A stretch of 64,000 bases of DNA from Lethocerus indicus (GCA_019843655.1 JACDQD010000006.1:17378246-17442245); one strand, 5' to 3'; shown: positions 30,778 to 44,920, counted from the first letter of the stretch. A program made the numbers and translations. Notes: generated from the sequence alone by a model not told the origin.

Positions 30778-31416
30778 CAACTATAATTTTTTTTTAACTC
30801 TTTTTTATTTTGCACTTCATCAACTTATAAAGTTATAGGTGCAATCGATACATGTATATTTTTCGCGTGTTAGTTTCGGTAAAGAAACCACCCGATGATG
30901 GCGCTTTTGACATGATTTAACTACTGCCCGAGGTGATCTCTGGGCCAGTGGCGTTTAAGCCGTCGTGGTGGGGATAGTGGATGGGTAAAAGAGGAAAGGG
31001 ACTGAACGAGTGGGTTTGGATGTGGAGAGAGGTGGGAGTGGAAATTAAGGAAGTGTGATTTTGCGACTTCGTCGACTGTTGGTATGTTGAGGTCATTATG
31101 GATTGTTTGGTTAGAAACATGCCAGGGAGCATTAAGGATGGTACGAAGGACTTTTGATTGGAATCTCTGGATGCTGGCGATGTTGGATTCTTGGCGGAAC
31201 CCCATAGTTCTATTCCGTAAGTCCATTTCGGTTTTAAAATGGATTTATATATTGTCAGTTTGTTGTCTATTGAAAGTTTTGATGTCCTTTTCAAGAGAGG
31301 TCTCAGTAGTCCAAATTTGCGATTGAGATCTGTTCTTTTGAGTCGCACATGGAGATTCCACGTAAGTCTTTTGTCTATGTAGAGTCCCTGCTGTTGGGTG
31401 GGAACAACTATAATTT
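30778..31416 (-). mobile_element. 5'-truncated jockey-like non-LTR retrotransposon insertion with 12-bp TSD
   Basis: The insertion (30790-31404, 615 bp) sits between two perfect copies of CAACTATAATTT (30778-30789 and 31405-31416). On the minus strand it begins abruptly inside the RT gene, runs through the RT C-terminus to a stop at 30923-30921, continues ~130 bp as 3' UTR and ends in an A-rich tail directly next to the duplication. Truncated 5' end, poly(A) and target-site duplication are the signature of target-primed reverse transcription. Confidence 0.92.
30921..31404 (-). pseudogene. C-terminal fragment of jockey-like reverse transcriptase, frameshifted
   Basis: Minus-strand translation reads GLYIDKRLTWN, then RLKRTDLNRKFGLLRPLL, YKSILKPKWTYGIELWGSAK and, in another frame, SNIASIQRFQSKVLRTILNA, PWHVSNQTIHNDLNIPTV and a C-terminus LKRHWPRDHLGQ. 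This is the region after the catalytic palm of jockey-type reverse transcriptases, where GLYIDKRLTW and YGIELWG are characteristic. The YxDD catalytic motif would lie upstream and is absent through 5' truncation. A one-base deletion near 31186-31190 breaks the frame, and the usual residues just before GLYID also seem to be missing. It is dead as a gene. A related 93-bp piece lies at 22.0 kb. Clade assignment to jockey is from remembered family features. Confidence 0.9.
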
Positions 31417-34400
31417 AAACAATATAAATGACCTGATGCAGAAGAAAGTATTTTAAATTTTCATACGTGATATATGTGAGAGGACATTAATGGTACTTAA
31501 AACTGAAGTATATTTTATTGAAACCGTATTATGATGAATATTTATCCTTAGGCACTGTGTGGCTCTCTGTGAAGTTTGACCTCGATTGAAGGTTAAATCG
31601 ATGGCAGAAAACTTTCAACACTGTCAAACATTAATAAGAAAGTTTATCATTGCAAATAAAATTTCGAGGTATTGCAATTAACGATGTCGAAAACCTGAGA
31701 CTGGCCGAGCTCAAGACCGGCTTGATTTTGCATGGTGCTTGTCCAATTCTCCTGTAAAATTTGATCATCCTGGACATTCAATTAGTGTAATTTTGCCGAT
31801 GGCAGTCAAAATATTAAATGTTGCCGATTTTAAGTGATTGGGCGGGCACAATAATCGGCATGGGGGACGATTTGGGCCGGTTGGGAGAGAGCCGACGGCC
31901 TCCCGTTTAAACCAATTAATAGGAGTCCCAACTCCGAACGCGGTCACTCCACTATTCAAACCGTGGGGCGCACGATTTGTTTGTGAAACTAATGCGGGCA
32001 TATTGAACCAATCCGCCGCGTTCAAATATGCGGCTTATTTGAGTTGGGCCCACCTTTCATGCGGATAAATATTAACTGATTGAATCCGGGAATTGGCCGG
32101 GGCCACTTGCCGCCAGTCTGCTAGATTGGGACCCCCGGTTTTTGGATTCAGTGCACGCCCCGCAGACTCACGATATCTGTCCGATTGATCTACACCTTAC
32201 CCGGATTCTAAACCATTAGTCACTACTTATCGACCCACTAATATAAATTAGAAGTCGATGGCTGTGGGTCACCGGCCAATTTGAACAAGCCCCGATTACT
32301 GTTCTCTCCAGAGCGGATACTCCACGGGGGCCTAAGTTAAACTCAGTAGTAATTGAGTTAACAGCCCGGTCGGGTTAGTAAATGTAATGGATTTGTAGTA
32401 TAAAGTCAGCCAGTTGAAGCCTTATAACTAACCTTATAGTAAGTCTCCAACCACGTAAAATTGTCCGGTCGTCTCTACGATACAATTTGATCATAAAACG
32501 TTTTCGTACTTAGATGAGTCGTTTAATTGATATTTTCTACCATGAAGACAAAAATGAACATTTTTTTGTCAAAGAATGCATTCAATTGTTATATTTATAA
32601 TAATACATATATACTAAAATATAATACAGGTAGAAAGAGTAGTTAATGTATGTGGTAAGGACTCCTATGCTCAGATACATAAGACTCGGAGCAATCCTGC
32701 CGCGGGGATATAGCCCTTCCATTTAAAGTCATCACTCAATAAGTAATATTGAGAGAAGGATTACAGCCGAATCAGGTATCTAGCCATCATCTAATTACAC
32801 AGAGGAGTGGAGTCACTTAGCGGAGGCAATAGTACGATTCATTCCAAGTAACATTTCGCCGGTTAGACGCCACTGGGAGGATGGGCACTCGAAATAATGG
32901 AAGCACAACAGGAGGGGAGGGGTAGGAGGGGTTGAGCCGCGAGGTTTGCGTCTTGGGCTGAGACGCCTCCCCTCCGCCGCCGCCCCCACGGTAATGGAAT
33001 ACAAACAGCCCTCTCATCCGTCTCAATCGAGTTTACCGATACCGGTTAGCTCTCGGTTGTTTTCGTTGCTGGGAGCCCCTCACCGAGGTGGGAATCAATC
33101 CTCTCGATAATGGTAACAACGCCTTGCGCATTTCCACGAAGGCGTATCAAAATATTTGCTCCTCTCGAAATTCACCGCTTATTAACCGACCCGCCGAATC
33201 TAACTTTTCCTTCTGGTAATTTTAACTCGGACTCTGAGTTGCGCCTTTATCCGGTTCTATGTTAGACACGATCTATATTTATTTCACCACCGTTCGGTAC
33301 AAGCACTTCGATTTCTCGTAACTCATATTCAGAAAATTTTACATTGATATCCCGGATGTTTGGAATCTTTTATTTGGAATATACTAGTAATAGAGATAGA
33401 TAATAGAGATACCTATTAGATATCATTGTAATAATGAACTTGACGTATGGTCTAATGTATAAAGATATTGGACAATCATGATTCGTATAGTATGTGGTTC
33501 ATATTTATGAATACTTAGCATATTTCGTCTGATGCCTGAGCCCTTTTTATTGACACTCGGTTTTCCTAGTGGGTCAATTGTTTCATATGCCCGATGGTCG
33601 AATCGTAAACACGAAAGGCGTAAACGGTAAGAGAGGTTGTGGGTGGATTTTTTCCTTTTACATTCGTGCATGCCAGACTCTTTCCAAACCTCACTCTCCT
33701 ACCATGGCTTACGTAAAGTGGGTTGTTCATATTCCAATAGAGAATGGAAAAAAGGGGGTAATAATTTCCATTTTATGCCCCCTGAATTGTTCTGGGTCGC
33801 GGCGTAGCTTTTTCGGCCAATCTCAAAGAGCCTTCCATCTTTGAATTGACCGAGACGGTCGGGCGGTGGGGTTTTATGCGAAATTAAAACATCGCTTAAG
33901 CAAACCGACGAGGACGACGGCCTAGATTCTTAGCAAAGGAAAGGTAACGAGTCGGTTGACATAAAGAATGAATATGGCTGAAAGAACTTTTGTTTGTAAG
34001 TTACCAAACGTACCTTTTCCCATTTCTCCTCAACTTGAAATCTACAATTGTTATCCAAAACCATGATTATTATTCATCAAGAAATAAGAAGATTTCGGTA
34101 ATGTATATAACTCACAGTAGGGCGGTACAACATGAAAAGCGTCGGTTGGTACAAGTAGCGGTTTCATTATAGCGTTTCCAAATATTATTCTTATTGTTGT
34201 CATTCAACAATGCGATAGTCTATTTAATTTATATTTTCAAGTATTATTAAATTTTCCGTTTTTATGTTTGAATTGCAGTGTAATCAGGTATATGTGTCGA
34301 GAATAATGATGTAAGGGAGAAGACGTTTATAAAAAAATCGGCTCTATGTCGTCATAGCTATTTAATGAGCGACCGGAGGTAACATTTTTCCGCTTAAGTT

Positions 34401-37400
34401 TTAATCTATACAAAACTTCATCTCCTTCCTTCGGGAGATACTAAAAGTTCTAAATTTGCATTATTCATGTATACTGCGATTTAAACTCTAAACAGGAACT
34501 AGAAACGTGGAATTTGGGCGGAACATCCCCGCTGAAAATATAAGCCTACGTACCCTTTAATTAAATGTTACGTATTAATTTGTAGTTTGTTTACACAAAG
34601 CGACGAATTATAATACAATATAAAATTCGTGTTTATCTATGGAGCGATGTAGACCGTTTGTTATTCCCAATGGGGCAAGAGCCCTTTGGTTTTCGATTTA
34701 TTTACATTAAAATTGTTTGAAACATATGCGGCAACTTGAAGGTGGTTTTGAACGGTTGTATATTGCCGCTTCCACGTATTCGTTTTAAGCTTAAAAACTC
34801 AATCAAGTGAAATGGCCTTGGAGGTATGGCCTAAGTTGGTTGCAGGCTAGACTATGTTGGCGGTTTGCGCGCGGTATCCAATTTGGCAGGGTGCGCTGCT
34901 AACTTCCGCCATACCGACAGATTGCCCTATCAATAAGACCGCCTATCCTCTATCCGCCCGTTTCTACACTACCCAACAGTTTCTATATTAATCGTGTTGT
35001 CCGATTCCTGTGTAATGTACTTGCTGAAATGAAACTAAATTGTGATTATCGAAGCAGTTTCATTTAATTCATGAGACATGTAATCGTCTAAAAAGTTCAA
35101 CCGGTCAAATGATATCTCAACAAAAATTGTCTGATAAAATTGAAACTGACCTGAAAGTTGGTATATATAATTAGCTTCACATAATTCAAATGAGGGCGTG
35201 AAGTTTAGGAATGTCAATGTTTATTAATCCTCCTTTGACAAACGACCGGTAATTGGTTCGGCGATGCAGCCGTATTATTATATCCGTTAGGAAAGTGTGG
35301 AACAGCAAAACTTTGAATGAGATAGTAAAACATCCGACGATTGCTTCACGCCCCCTGTATAATCTCTGTTTACGTTATAAAATAAACATAAAATTATTTC
35401 AACGTTTCGGCTCTTCCTCGTACACAATAAATTGTATTCTAATGGTATTTGAAAAACTAGACAGAATTATTTTCTTTCCTTCGTTGCCCAATAGAAATAC
35501 CCAACATTGCCTCTGTTATAAGTGCTAAGGTGGTCATAAAGTTACATCGGATATGGATTAAATACTGCCGTCTAATAAATAATGTTGAGGGGACGAGGTT
35601 CGCTTCTCGCTGAAATTATTTCCATCCATCAAATTCCAAATAATAGGGACTAACTTAGTCTAAATGAGCGCAAGGGTGGAAACTTCTTATATTAAGGAAT
35701 GGAAGGCGGGGTCCGGGGTGATGGGCCGGAGGGAGACGAGAGGGCAACGCCGACGTCTAATATACCTCGGCTAAGTCCCCTCAGCCAACTTTATTTTTTT
35801 CTGTTATTACCTCGCGGAAGAAATTTTAAATTAAATACACCCTTCAGAGGCCGGCCCCAGCCGAGTTGTTGTGGAGGCGGCGCTTGACGGCGGTGCTCGC
35901 AAATGAAAAGTTGGCCCTGACGGATTTATTTCCCCGGGTTTACACATCGGATTAAAGGGCGGTATGTCAGAAAATACGCGAGAAAACTTAAATTATTGGA
36001 TTATTGTTTTTGCAACTGTTGTCCTTGCTGACTTCTGTCTCCCCTCTCTAGTAGTTCTATCAGCGAGGCACTTAATCATGCTTGCAATTCAGTGCAAAAC
36101 TCAGGGGCAGTACCTTATTTTCAGCTTCACTAATGACTGATGAAGGAACGTGTGTCATGTTGTGGCGCGTGGCCGGAACGAAAATATAACACACATTCCG
36201 AATCCCGCCACAGAAGCATTTATGCTAATATTTACTGAGCTCGTATAAACTGACTGAGTCATGCTGGTGTAAATTAAATTTCCACTAGGGAATTTATCTA
36301 GTGCGGTGAAGGATTGTTAGCTTTTTATTAGCAGTGTTAACTTCATAAATAGCTGGTACATTATTATTTCTAATGAAGTTTTCTGCTTCTGTGAAATCAG
36401 AATTAACCATATACTGCGAAAGTTCAGTTGACATTTAAAGTTTCTACCGTCGTTTTTATAGTAATGATATCTAATTATATGTGTATAAAACTATGCATAT
36501 CATTTTGACTCCTCGGTAACAGACTTTGAATCCGTTTGGCTTTTCATAATTTTTAGCATATATATATATACTTCCGGTGCATTACTGGGGGCTGATTAAA
36601 AGGTATAAACTAACGTGAATCAATGTTCGCTTCCATATAGTATATTTTTTGCAGTATGAGTCACATTCCACGGCGTGATTAGTATCGGAGAATATTGGCA
36701 AAAGCTGTGAGGAGAGCTGTGAGATATAATCGTAATTTTGTCTCTTCGCTTTCACCCCCGGTCCTTTAATGGCATTTTATCCCGTACAAAACCCGCTAAT
36801 GGAAAATAATCGGCGTTGCAGGCCACGTGGTTAACTCTTCATTTCGCCGGTGGTGTGGCCAAAAACCCTTGCGCGGGCCCTTCCATCTTTTTTTTTGTCG
36901 CCTCCCTGGATAAAAACCATTAGCGCACTCCGACCCCGACTAAAAATACGTATATGGGGGTTTATTAAAAACTATTACCTATTGATAAATTAAGGGATTG
37001 ACGTGTTTTTTTACTCAAAAATAAAAATTACAGTGGGCAGCTGTTTTGTTTCCCCGAATTCTGAATGGATATTAATAATCCATCCAACGACTCTGAAGAT
37101 GTCGCTCCTAAGTGATTGGACTATTTCTTAAAGTTACTACTGTAAGTATTCTTAAACATTTTTCAACGGATTTTCAATGTGCAATCGCTTCATATATGTA
37201 ATTAATATATTCACTATTTGTTAATTATTCGTGTGCTCAGACTTTTTTACCTGAAGTAATGCGAACTGTGGCATTTGATTACCAGGAACGCAAATTATTT
37301 TTTCAAACATTATTTCAGGGTTTTTGTTTTTTCATTAAAAAATAAATTTACGGATTGCCTGATGGTTTTGATTCGTACGAGTTATACTAGTTTGAAAACA

Positions 37401-39445
37401 TGTGTCTAAAATTTCAGCTATTTAGAATATTTTGTTCACGTCATTGGTGTTTTTTATTTCTCTATTATTACTTCTATCGATCAAGAACGTGTTCATTACT
37501 AAATACTTCTGTCGTGTGTTACCGTGTCGCAGTCTGAAAGGGACGTGTACAGAATGTTTTATATAGTGTTTAGATAAGGCTGGAAAAATATTCATTGTCG
37601 GCGCGATTCTGGGCCACCGTTTACCCTAAATCAGAACAGAATAATTGAAAATATTTGGGGCTCAATTAGCGCTTGAGGTGGGGCTCCCTTCTAATTCGGA
37701 TAAGACTTAAGTTGTCAGGGCTCAACGGGGTTAAAGGGAGTTAATGGATATCTGGTGGGGTGGGGGTAACGCCCAAAGCCATATACCTAGCTAAGTTAAG
37801 GCGGACTTACTAAAAGCGGTTTGGTGTAAACCTCCCCCTCCCGGCCATCCTCCACCTCTCTCTTGTGTAAACGCCGCCTTCCTCCCCAAAGTAGTTATAA
37901 GACAATGACCTGGACATAACGGTTATATAATTGCTCAATTGTTCTAATACATTCTCCTCAACTGGAGGCGATGACTTGGAATAGTTCTCAAACCGAGATA
38001 CCCGAATACTCCATACTTAATGAACTGGACTATACGGTTCCATGATAAAGCCAAATCGAGGTAACGATTCAATTATGTCAAATTAAGAAAACTTGAAAGA
38101 TATTGCCGTTATCAGTGTAATATAAAATCGCTGTCCTACAATTCGAACTTGACATTTAAACATTATATTTTCTTAACGATTTCGAATAGCTCTCAGTAAT
38201 AAGAACAAAATTCGTTAGGAAATTTGAAATTAAGTATTGAGAAGTGTACACGTTCTCTTGGTACTTACGGCGAGTTTTCGTAAAGCAAACATATTTTTAG
38301 GACTTTATTCGTAAAAAAGGGCCCCGGAGTAGGAAGGGGCGGTACAGTAAGGAAGTTGGGGGACCCAATTTAAAATTCATAACCTGACACGAACCGGCAA
38401 GAATTATTGTCCACTAAATAATGCACGGGCAAATCCCTCCCGCTCTCCATAACCGCTCCCGATATGGGTACCACCACCCCTGCGACCAACCAAGGGCTAC
38501 CAGACCCATCTTCAAAAACTAAGTTCAGACCTCGTTCCCAACAATTGCGGCTATTCAAACAACTCCTGACGAATTATTGCAGACCCTGAATGTATGAACG
38601 TTTAGTTTCTGGATGACCCAACCTTGGACAGACTAATTTTCCAGTTGTATGTAACCTTTACCAGAACATAATCTGCACTGTCCACAATTTCCTTCCACCT
38701 TATTAATTATCATTTTTTAATTGTTACATTGCATTATCATTATAAGATACTGGATTATACTTATGTGATACTGGAATATGAATATACAATGCGTTGATGC
38801 ATTTGTATAAAGGTAATTAAAAGTCAACTAGACGTTCAGTTAATAACATGAAATACAAACAGCACCCTTTTAATATAAAACACTCCTAATATGTAACTTG
38901 TATTCACTTCTTTTTCCTTTCATTTTCGTCAGTGAATATCCTTAAAAAATAACACATTCTAAGCAGTAGTCATAAGTAATAATATCCCCAATTCTTCCGT
39001 ACCAACTTTCTCTGTATTTCGAAAATTCAATTTTCTTTATACTCGCTAGCACAAATTTAAATGACTTCGACTGTAACACTAGGTTTACTCTCATACCACG
39101 CGATTATTAAATCCAGACTCCTCCAGTTCGATTGCTCCTCGAGTGGTAGAGTTGGATATAAACGGACGCCCATAAATAAGGGATCCGAAATGCGCGACGC
39201 CCAAATTGAAATCGGGGGCTGAAGCAGCATCCATTCACCGTTCCGCCTTGGCTATGTTAATATCGGTGTTTGTCTAGTGCTAGTGAGGTCGGATAGCCCC
39301 GGTGGAATGCTAATCGGCCTGCGACCGCAACAAGCAGTCAGGCCCATAACTGCCTGGTTAAATTCTACTATCGTTTCACGATTGGAAACGGAATCAATTC
39401 TTCCCGGTAATATTTACTATCTAAATAGATCTTTAGTAAATAGAT
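31417..39445. other. Non-coding stretch
   Basis: AT-rich background with GC-rich islands near 31830-32170, 32860-32990, 35690-35890, 36830-36950 and 37730-37880. Open frames do not exceed about 90 aa, overlap each other on both strands inside the GC islands and show no recognisable domain. No RNA gene or recognised repeat copy was found. Confidence 0.5.
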
Positions 39446-39959
39446 TCTTCAGTTGCGGTGATAGTCACTTTGGTACTTTGGATGTTTTTTGGTCATCCTC
39501 ACAGCACTGAACATCAACGAACCGAAACCGGTTTAGGAAAAGACCAAACCAGCGATAAAATATTTTTTAAATAATACATTTAATAATCATCTACTAAGGT
39601 CAGTTATAATATATTTTAATATTTGTGTTATTTTTAACACTATTAAAACGCGTTATGTATTTATTCAGTTTAATGCGCTACTAGTTTCAATGGTTGCGAC
39701 GCACCTAATACTAGCCCGCAAGAAAGGTCTGTCTTACATTTTAGTATTAGCGCCTTCCATATGGCCAATATTTCAATGCCAACCGTCTACAATGTTGAAA
39801 TAAGGAACCACATAAAGTATCCGACCTGAAATATTACACTGGTACTAAAGATTGCGAGCAGCCAAAAACGGTCTAGCAAAAGACCATACCAGCTAAAGGA
39901 GACACACGAAATCTACGGTATTCCAACCCCTCGCAGACCACAAAACAGGTATTCTAAAA
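39446..39959 (+). repeat. Dispersed repeat family, copy 4 (compound, box-core-box)
   Basis: Three parts are visible. 39446-39512 matches the CTTCAGT...TTTGGATGTTTTTTGG segment of copy 5, in the opposite orientation to what follows. 39519-39556 is the box (GAAACCGGTTTAGGAAAAGA). 39566-39835 is the core (ATAATACATTTAATAATCAT to AACCACATAAAGTATCCGAC). 39853-39959 is a second box in the same direction as the first, ending ACAAAACAGGTATTCTAAA. So the core is flanked by direct repeats of the box. Confidence 0.9.
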
Positions 39960-42900
39960 TATAAAAAACACTTATGCGCTAGAACGTCTCTCTGGTATTA
40001 CCTAGGTTTCTGTCTTCAATATCAGTTCAGAAGTGTTACCCAATGAGATAACACTAAATCCTCCTCGGTTGGACGATCTCCAGGAAATGTTCGGAACTTC
40101 CTCCGCATGGGTCCTGATCCGGAGCGCTCTTCCCACTGGCGGCCACCGCCTTATCTTCAGGATTACTGAACTATTAATTAAAGATCACCGCAGAGTCAAT
40201 TCGGACGAAAGCGACTTAGCCCAATTTTAACTATTGGAGGGGGCGGAACCTCTTCCTCTTCCGCGGTCTTCTCCTCTGGACTTCACCAGGCGGGATATAA
40301 CCGGTTAATTGACGAGCGGTAACTCCGGCGAACGGGGGAAGTGTTGAAAAACAGATTGGAACGCTAAATGATCGAGTGCCGCCCCAACGCCCACGAACTC
40401 CGGTCCACGGGAGACTGAAATTAAATTTTAAACTTCAAACTTAAAATTTTTCAGACCATCCGAATCTTACGATCACAAGTGGTAATTTTCCTCTTCTCCG
40501 ATCTTTCACTCCCACTTACGTAATGTCTCTCTAAGTAACAGCAACTCGCCCTTATAAAGTATCAAGAGATTGTGTTAGGACGACCCATCCCTCAATTATA
40601 CCTTAATCTTCCCTCGTTTCCGAATACTGTTCGATGTAGCTTCATGCCAGTAGTTTCACCGAAAACTACTTGTAAAAAAGGATAACTAATTTATAATTGT
40701 GGAATACTAGAATTATTACTAAAATCTAGTTTAATCTAACTAATACATACATTCCTTGTTCCATTTGGTTGAAATAATTTCTCTTATTCTCAGCGCATTA
40801 TGGAAAATATCAGTTTCAGTTTGTTTCCTAATCGTAAAACGAAACAAATGCAAAATCAGAAGCCCGTCGCTTCTATGGTGATCTTCTTCATTGTGAGAAT
40901 ACGCCGGCACCCAGTAGGGAGTCGGATAGCCGACTGTATTAATACAAAAGAGAAACTGAGAGATGCTATATTTTAATCCATGCATGCAATAACACCAGCT
41001 ATAGAGCTTGGGTTCTCCCATTGCCTATCCTGATCAGGGAGTTCCAACATTGATTGAGGGACATGCGCCCCGGATTAAGGAACTGGAGACAGGGAGATAG
41101 TGACCGTGTGTGTGTGTGTATTTGTGCACGTTCGTGTGTAAGTGTTTCTGTGTGAAACGGCGTAGAATGTGGAAAGGGGTTGGTTGAGAGTAGCGGGCGG
41201 GGTATCCAGGGTTGTAGAAGCTAAACTTATCCCAGGGGAAAAACCCTCTCTCTTATTATTCTCTTCGTATATTCCTTCAGTAATCCCAAAACGTCCCCCT
41301 TCTTTTCTCTCGCAAGAACAGAGAGAGCGAGAGAGAGAGAGGAAGAGAGATGGAGGAAGGGGTGATGGGGAAGGGCGGGAGGGAGCGAGAGAAACAGAAA
41401 ATCCGAGTGGAGCGCCCGTCTAATTTGGCACGCTATCGTACACGAGAGCCGTATCTTATTCCGGGATGGCACAGACGGGTTCCCATTTCACACTTGAGTC
41501 GATAGTCGAACGAATTTTTTTTCCAGGCGTTCACCGGGAACACCGGGGAATTTCGAGGGTACATCGGACGAGGCTTCTCATCTGTGCAATGATTCCAGAA
41601 TTATAATAATGACAAAAGGTAAATTTAGTGAGATTATACTGAAAACTATATGTTAATATTTCACAATTGCAGTTAAAAATTAATAGTCGAGAAATCCATT
41701 ACATAAAGGCTACATACTATTTCAAGCCGTAGCCATGGCGACACAAAAAAAGGGAAAAGTTTTTATGATTGAAGAAGCATTCAGCGCTTTATCTGAGGAA
41801 AAATTTGCCCGGCCAATATTGGTTTGAACCCTCCTTGGCTCTACCTCATCCTCCCCATTGGGTTTTTATTAATTAAAAATGGGCGGAACAAAGGAAAATT
41901 TTTATGAATAATCTGAATTAATTAAATTGCCGGCCGTTGCTCGTCTTCCGCTTGGAAGGCCATGAATATTTTTCCGTATACTTACTACTCATTTCCATGC
42001 TTTCAGAAAAAGCATTTCTCTTTTTCTTTATTAACGCTCGATTCCGTTTCTATTTTTTAATTTGAAATGGTATCCTACAGTAGTGAACCAAAATCATTTA
42101 CTGGACCTGCTGTTAGAGGATGGACAATAGGGACAAATGCAGTGATAATGTGCGAGCCAAAAATATGACAAATAATAAAATATATAACATATAATTAATG
42201 CCCCAACATTAATTATTAGGTTAAATCCAATTATAATATCGTTCTAATTAACTCGAAATATGAATAATTCAAATGGTTTCTGTTTCGAAAGAACACAAAT
42301 CCTGTCTAGGGAAAATAACTACTACAGGATTATCCGGGAGGCAATAGAAAAACAAAAAACACAATAACAACCCCTGCCAACCGAAGTTCTTCCGACAACA
42401 TTACGCGATCTCACCTGAAGCCGGTCCGTGTAAATAATATCTTTAAATTATTTCTCAAGAAAATAGATGGAAGTTATCTTTCAATATCATGTTGGATGTG
42501 AAAAATATTACACGTACACAAATCGTTAATACTTTTATTGAGTAATGTTTTCCTGGTTAGTATAAAGCTGAATGAGAGCTAAACCGTGTTTAACACATAA
42601 TAAATAAAACATGTAACATGATAATAAATTTATAAAGTTAATAATTCTGACAGTAGAACATTATATATTTATCGGAAAGTGCAAATAGTTATATGATTCT
42701 CTGGGAAATACTGCTTCCACGTAAATTATAAACTAGCTGATAATTAATGGCTGGTAAATACATTTCATAATTTCATGGTAGAATTTATGTGCATCAGTCT
42801 TCCAACTCCGAAATTCGAAACGTATTAGTTGGCGGGTTAAATAAATATTTACCGTATAGGAAATCGAATGAAATCGGCGGGCATTTGTGACTGGACGAAG

Positions 42901-43212
42901 GTTTTGTTGACCAAGCTAGCGCACATGCATACCGAATATGACCAATGGTTTCTGTAGTCGCTGTTTGCATTCAGCTCATTGACCTGAGCACACGTGCGGG
43001 GTACACCGGCTGTCGTTCAATCAATATCGAACGAAACTAATGGTTTTGTTCGCCGGATTCGTCAGTTAGCGGCGTTCACGAGCAGCAGAGTGCGTTCACT
43101 GTAAATGCTGAATATTCAATTTCTGTTATTCGGCCCTTTCCCCGACGACAATACGGTTTCGTCTCGGCGGTTCCGAACGAATTCTAACGCGATTCAACGT
43201 TATCCGGCGCGA

Positions 43213-43222
43213 CAGAGGGCGC
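43213..43222 (+). promoter_or_regulatory. CTCF-core-like site
   Basis: CAGAGGGCGC, an exact match to the insect CTCF core, followed by CCGGAGG. A single short match; low weight. Confidence 0.3.
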
Positions 43223-44859
43223 CCGGAGGTCCTTTTGTGTTTCCGGTGGGTGCGGAGGGCTTTTCCGGTACTCAGCTCGACGATCCGAGCCCTCGGTCTA
43301 CCTTCTCTTCCGCATCAATAGATTTGGATATTTAAAATCTATCGGGGCCGTATGAAACAGACATAGAGTCTTATAAACCATAAATCTGTGCATCCCCCAG
43401 CCATTTTTATATCTAGAATGTTTCTTCTTTTTCGAGTGACCTTAGAAACAGACTGGTTTATCGACAAAATAATATAACAAAACATATAATTTAAGATTTT
43501 AATAGAACGCATTCGGCCTCTTCAAATCAGATCGTTCTAAGGGGACGACAACGTGCGTAGAGTATAAGGTAAAATTTAACGTTTCGAAACCGGTAGTGCT
43601 CTCTGAATGGAGTTGGAGGAAGCTGGTAGTTGCGTCGGTCAAGTAGCGCGCCTTGGCCGGCCAAATTTAATGGGGGTAAGTTTGGACGGCTCTGGCGGCG
43701 GGAGGTTAACAACTTTCTTAGGGCGGGGGCGTTCGCCGAGCCACAAAACAATTCTCTACCCCCGGGGCGTTTATTGCCGAACATTAGAGACGCGCGGGCT
43801 TATCTCGCATCCCGCAGGGCGAGTACCGGCTCAGACGCGGTAGATCTTTCACCCGGCTAAAGCCCCTGATTACCGTCCCAGGAATTTATGTGGGACGCGC
43901 CGGGGTCTGCGCACTCGTGTACAGTGGGCGCTCTCCGCTCTCCGCTCTGCCCCTGCCACTCACTCGACCCACGACTTATGTGATCCCGACTACGCGGCTT
44001 GACTGACGGACAACCTTATTAACCGTGAAATGGGCACGGTCTGCCTCACCCACGGAGACCCACTGCAAACTTCCCCTGCACTCCCCAACCGTACGGCTTT
44101 CCGCCCACTTTTATTACAGAATTGAATCTTCGGACAGGTATTTCTCCAATTACAACGCTATTTGGGCTAAATATATTTTACAAATTTACCACTTCTTCTG
44201 CCCACGTATAAAGTACTTACATGATTATATTACGCCGTATATTAAACTACCTTTATCGTTCTGTTAAAAATTAGATACACGGTGTGCCGCACAATACACC
44301 GTAATATTCCCATCGATGAGACGACGTAAAACACATACTATTTGAACATTCTCAAAGCGCAGCAGCAAGGGAGAAAATTAAATTTTAATTTTTTTCACTA
44401 GGCCCCATGATTGCATCACAGAATCAATCGCTGACGTAAAAGTATTCAAGCGAGGGCGTTGCCGGTCAGGCCGTTGTAAAGAACACAAAAGCCCTCGTTA
44501 TACCACTCGTTGACGGCATATTATTCAATTATAAAATATAAAAAATGTAAGGCTTCGGAATTTCGTGCAAACTTTCGACATCCCTTACTTCGCACTACCG
44601 ACACCTAGGAAGGACACGAGGAAATCGTTTTACCCTCTTGGTTGAGGAGGCAATAAATTCTCAATTTAATGTTATATAATAATATTATTAAAATAATAAT
44701 ATTTGTTCCAGTAATAATTTCCACCTCACTGGCAGAAATACGTTCGACTCTCTCGTAATTTAACTTGGACAGGTAATTATTGTTTTTTTTTCTGAAATGC
44801 GCTTTATTTTAAACAACAGTTTATTTGACAGTAAAAAAAATTAATAAGGAAACGTGATA

Positions 44860-44882
44860 CTGTTTAAAAGTTTATTAAACAG
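44860..44882. repeat. Inverted repeat, 8-bp arms, 7-nt loop
   Basis: CTGTTTAA and TTAAACAG around a 7-base loop. It lies 38 bases before another inverted repeat and 156 bases after a third (AATATTATT/AATAATATT at 44681-44703). Confidence 0.75.
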
Positions 44883-44920
44883 GATAATTTTCCTCATCAG
44901 GTTCTAGTTTTTTCCTATAA

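Noticed and set aside
30917..31348. 143-aa minus frame as a host gene
   Set aside because: Its N-terminal half is retrotransposon RT and its C-terminal half is the out-of-frame reading after a one-base deletion.
39120..39200. Possible tRNA because of CAGTTCGATTGCTCC
   Set aside because: No acceptor or anticodon stem could be paired around it.
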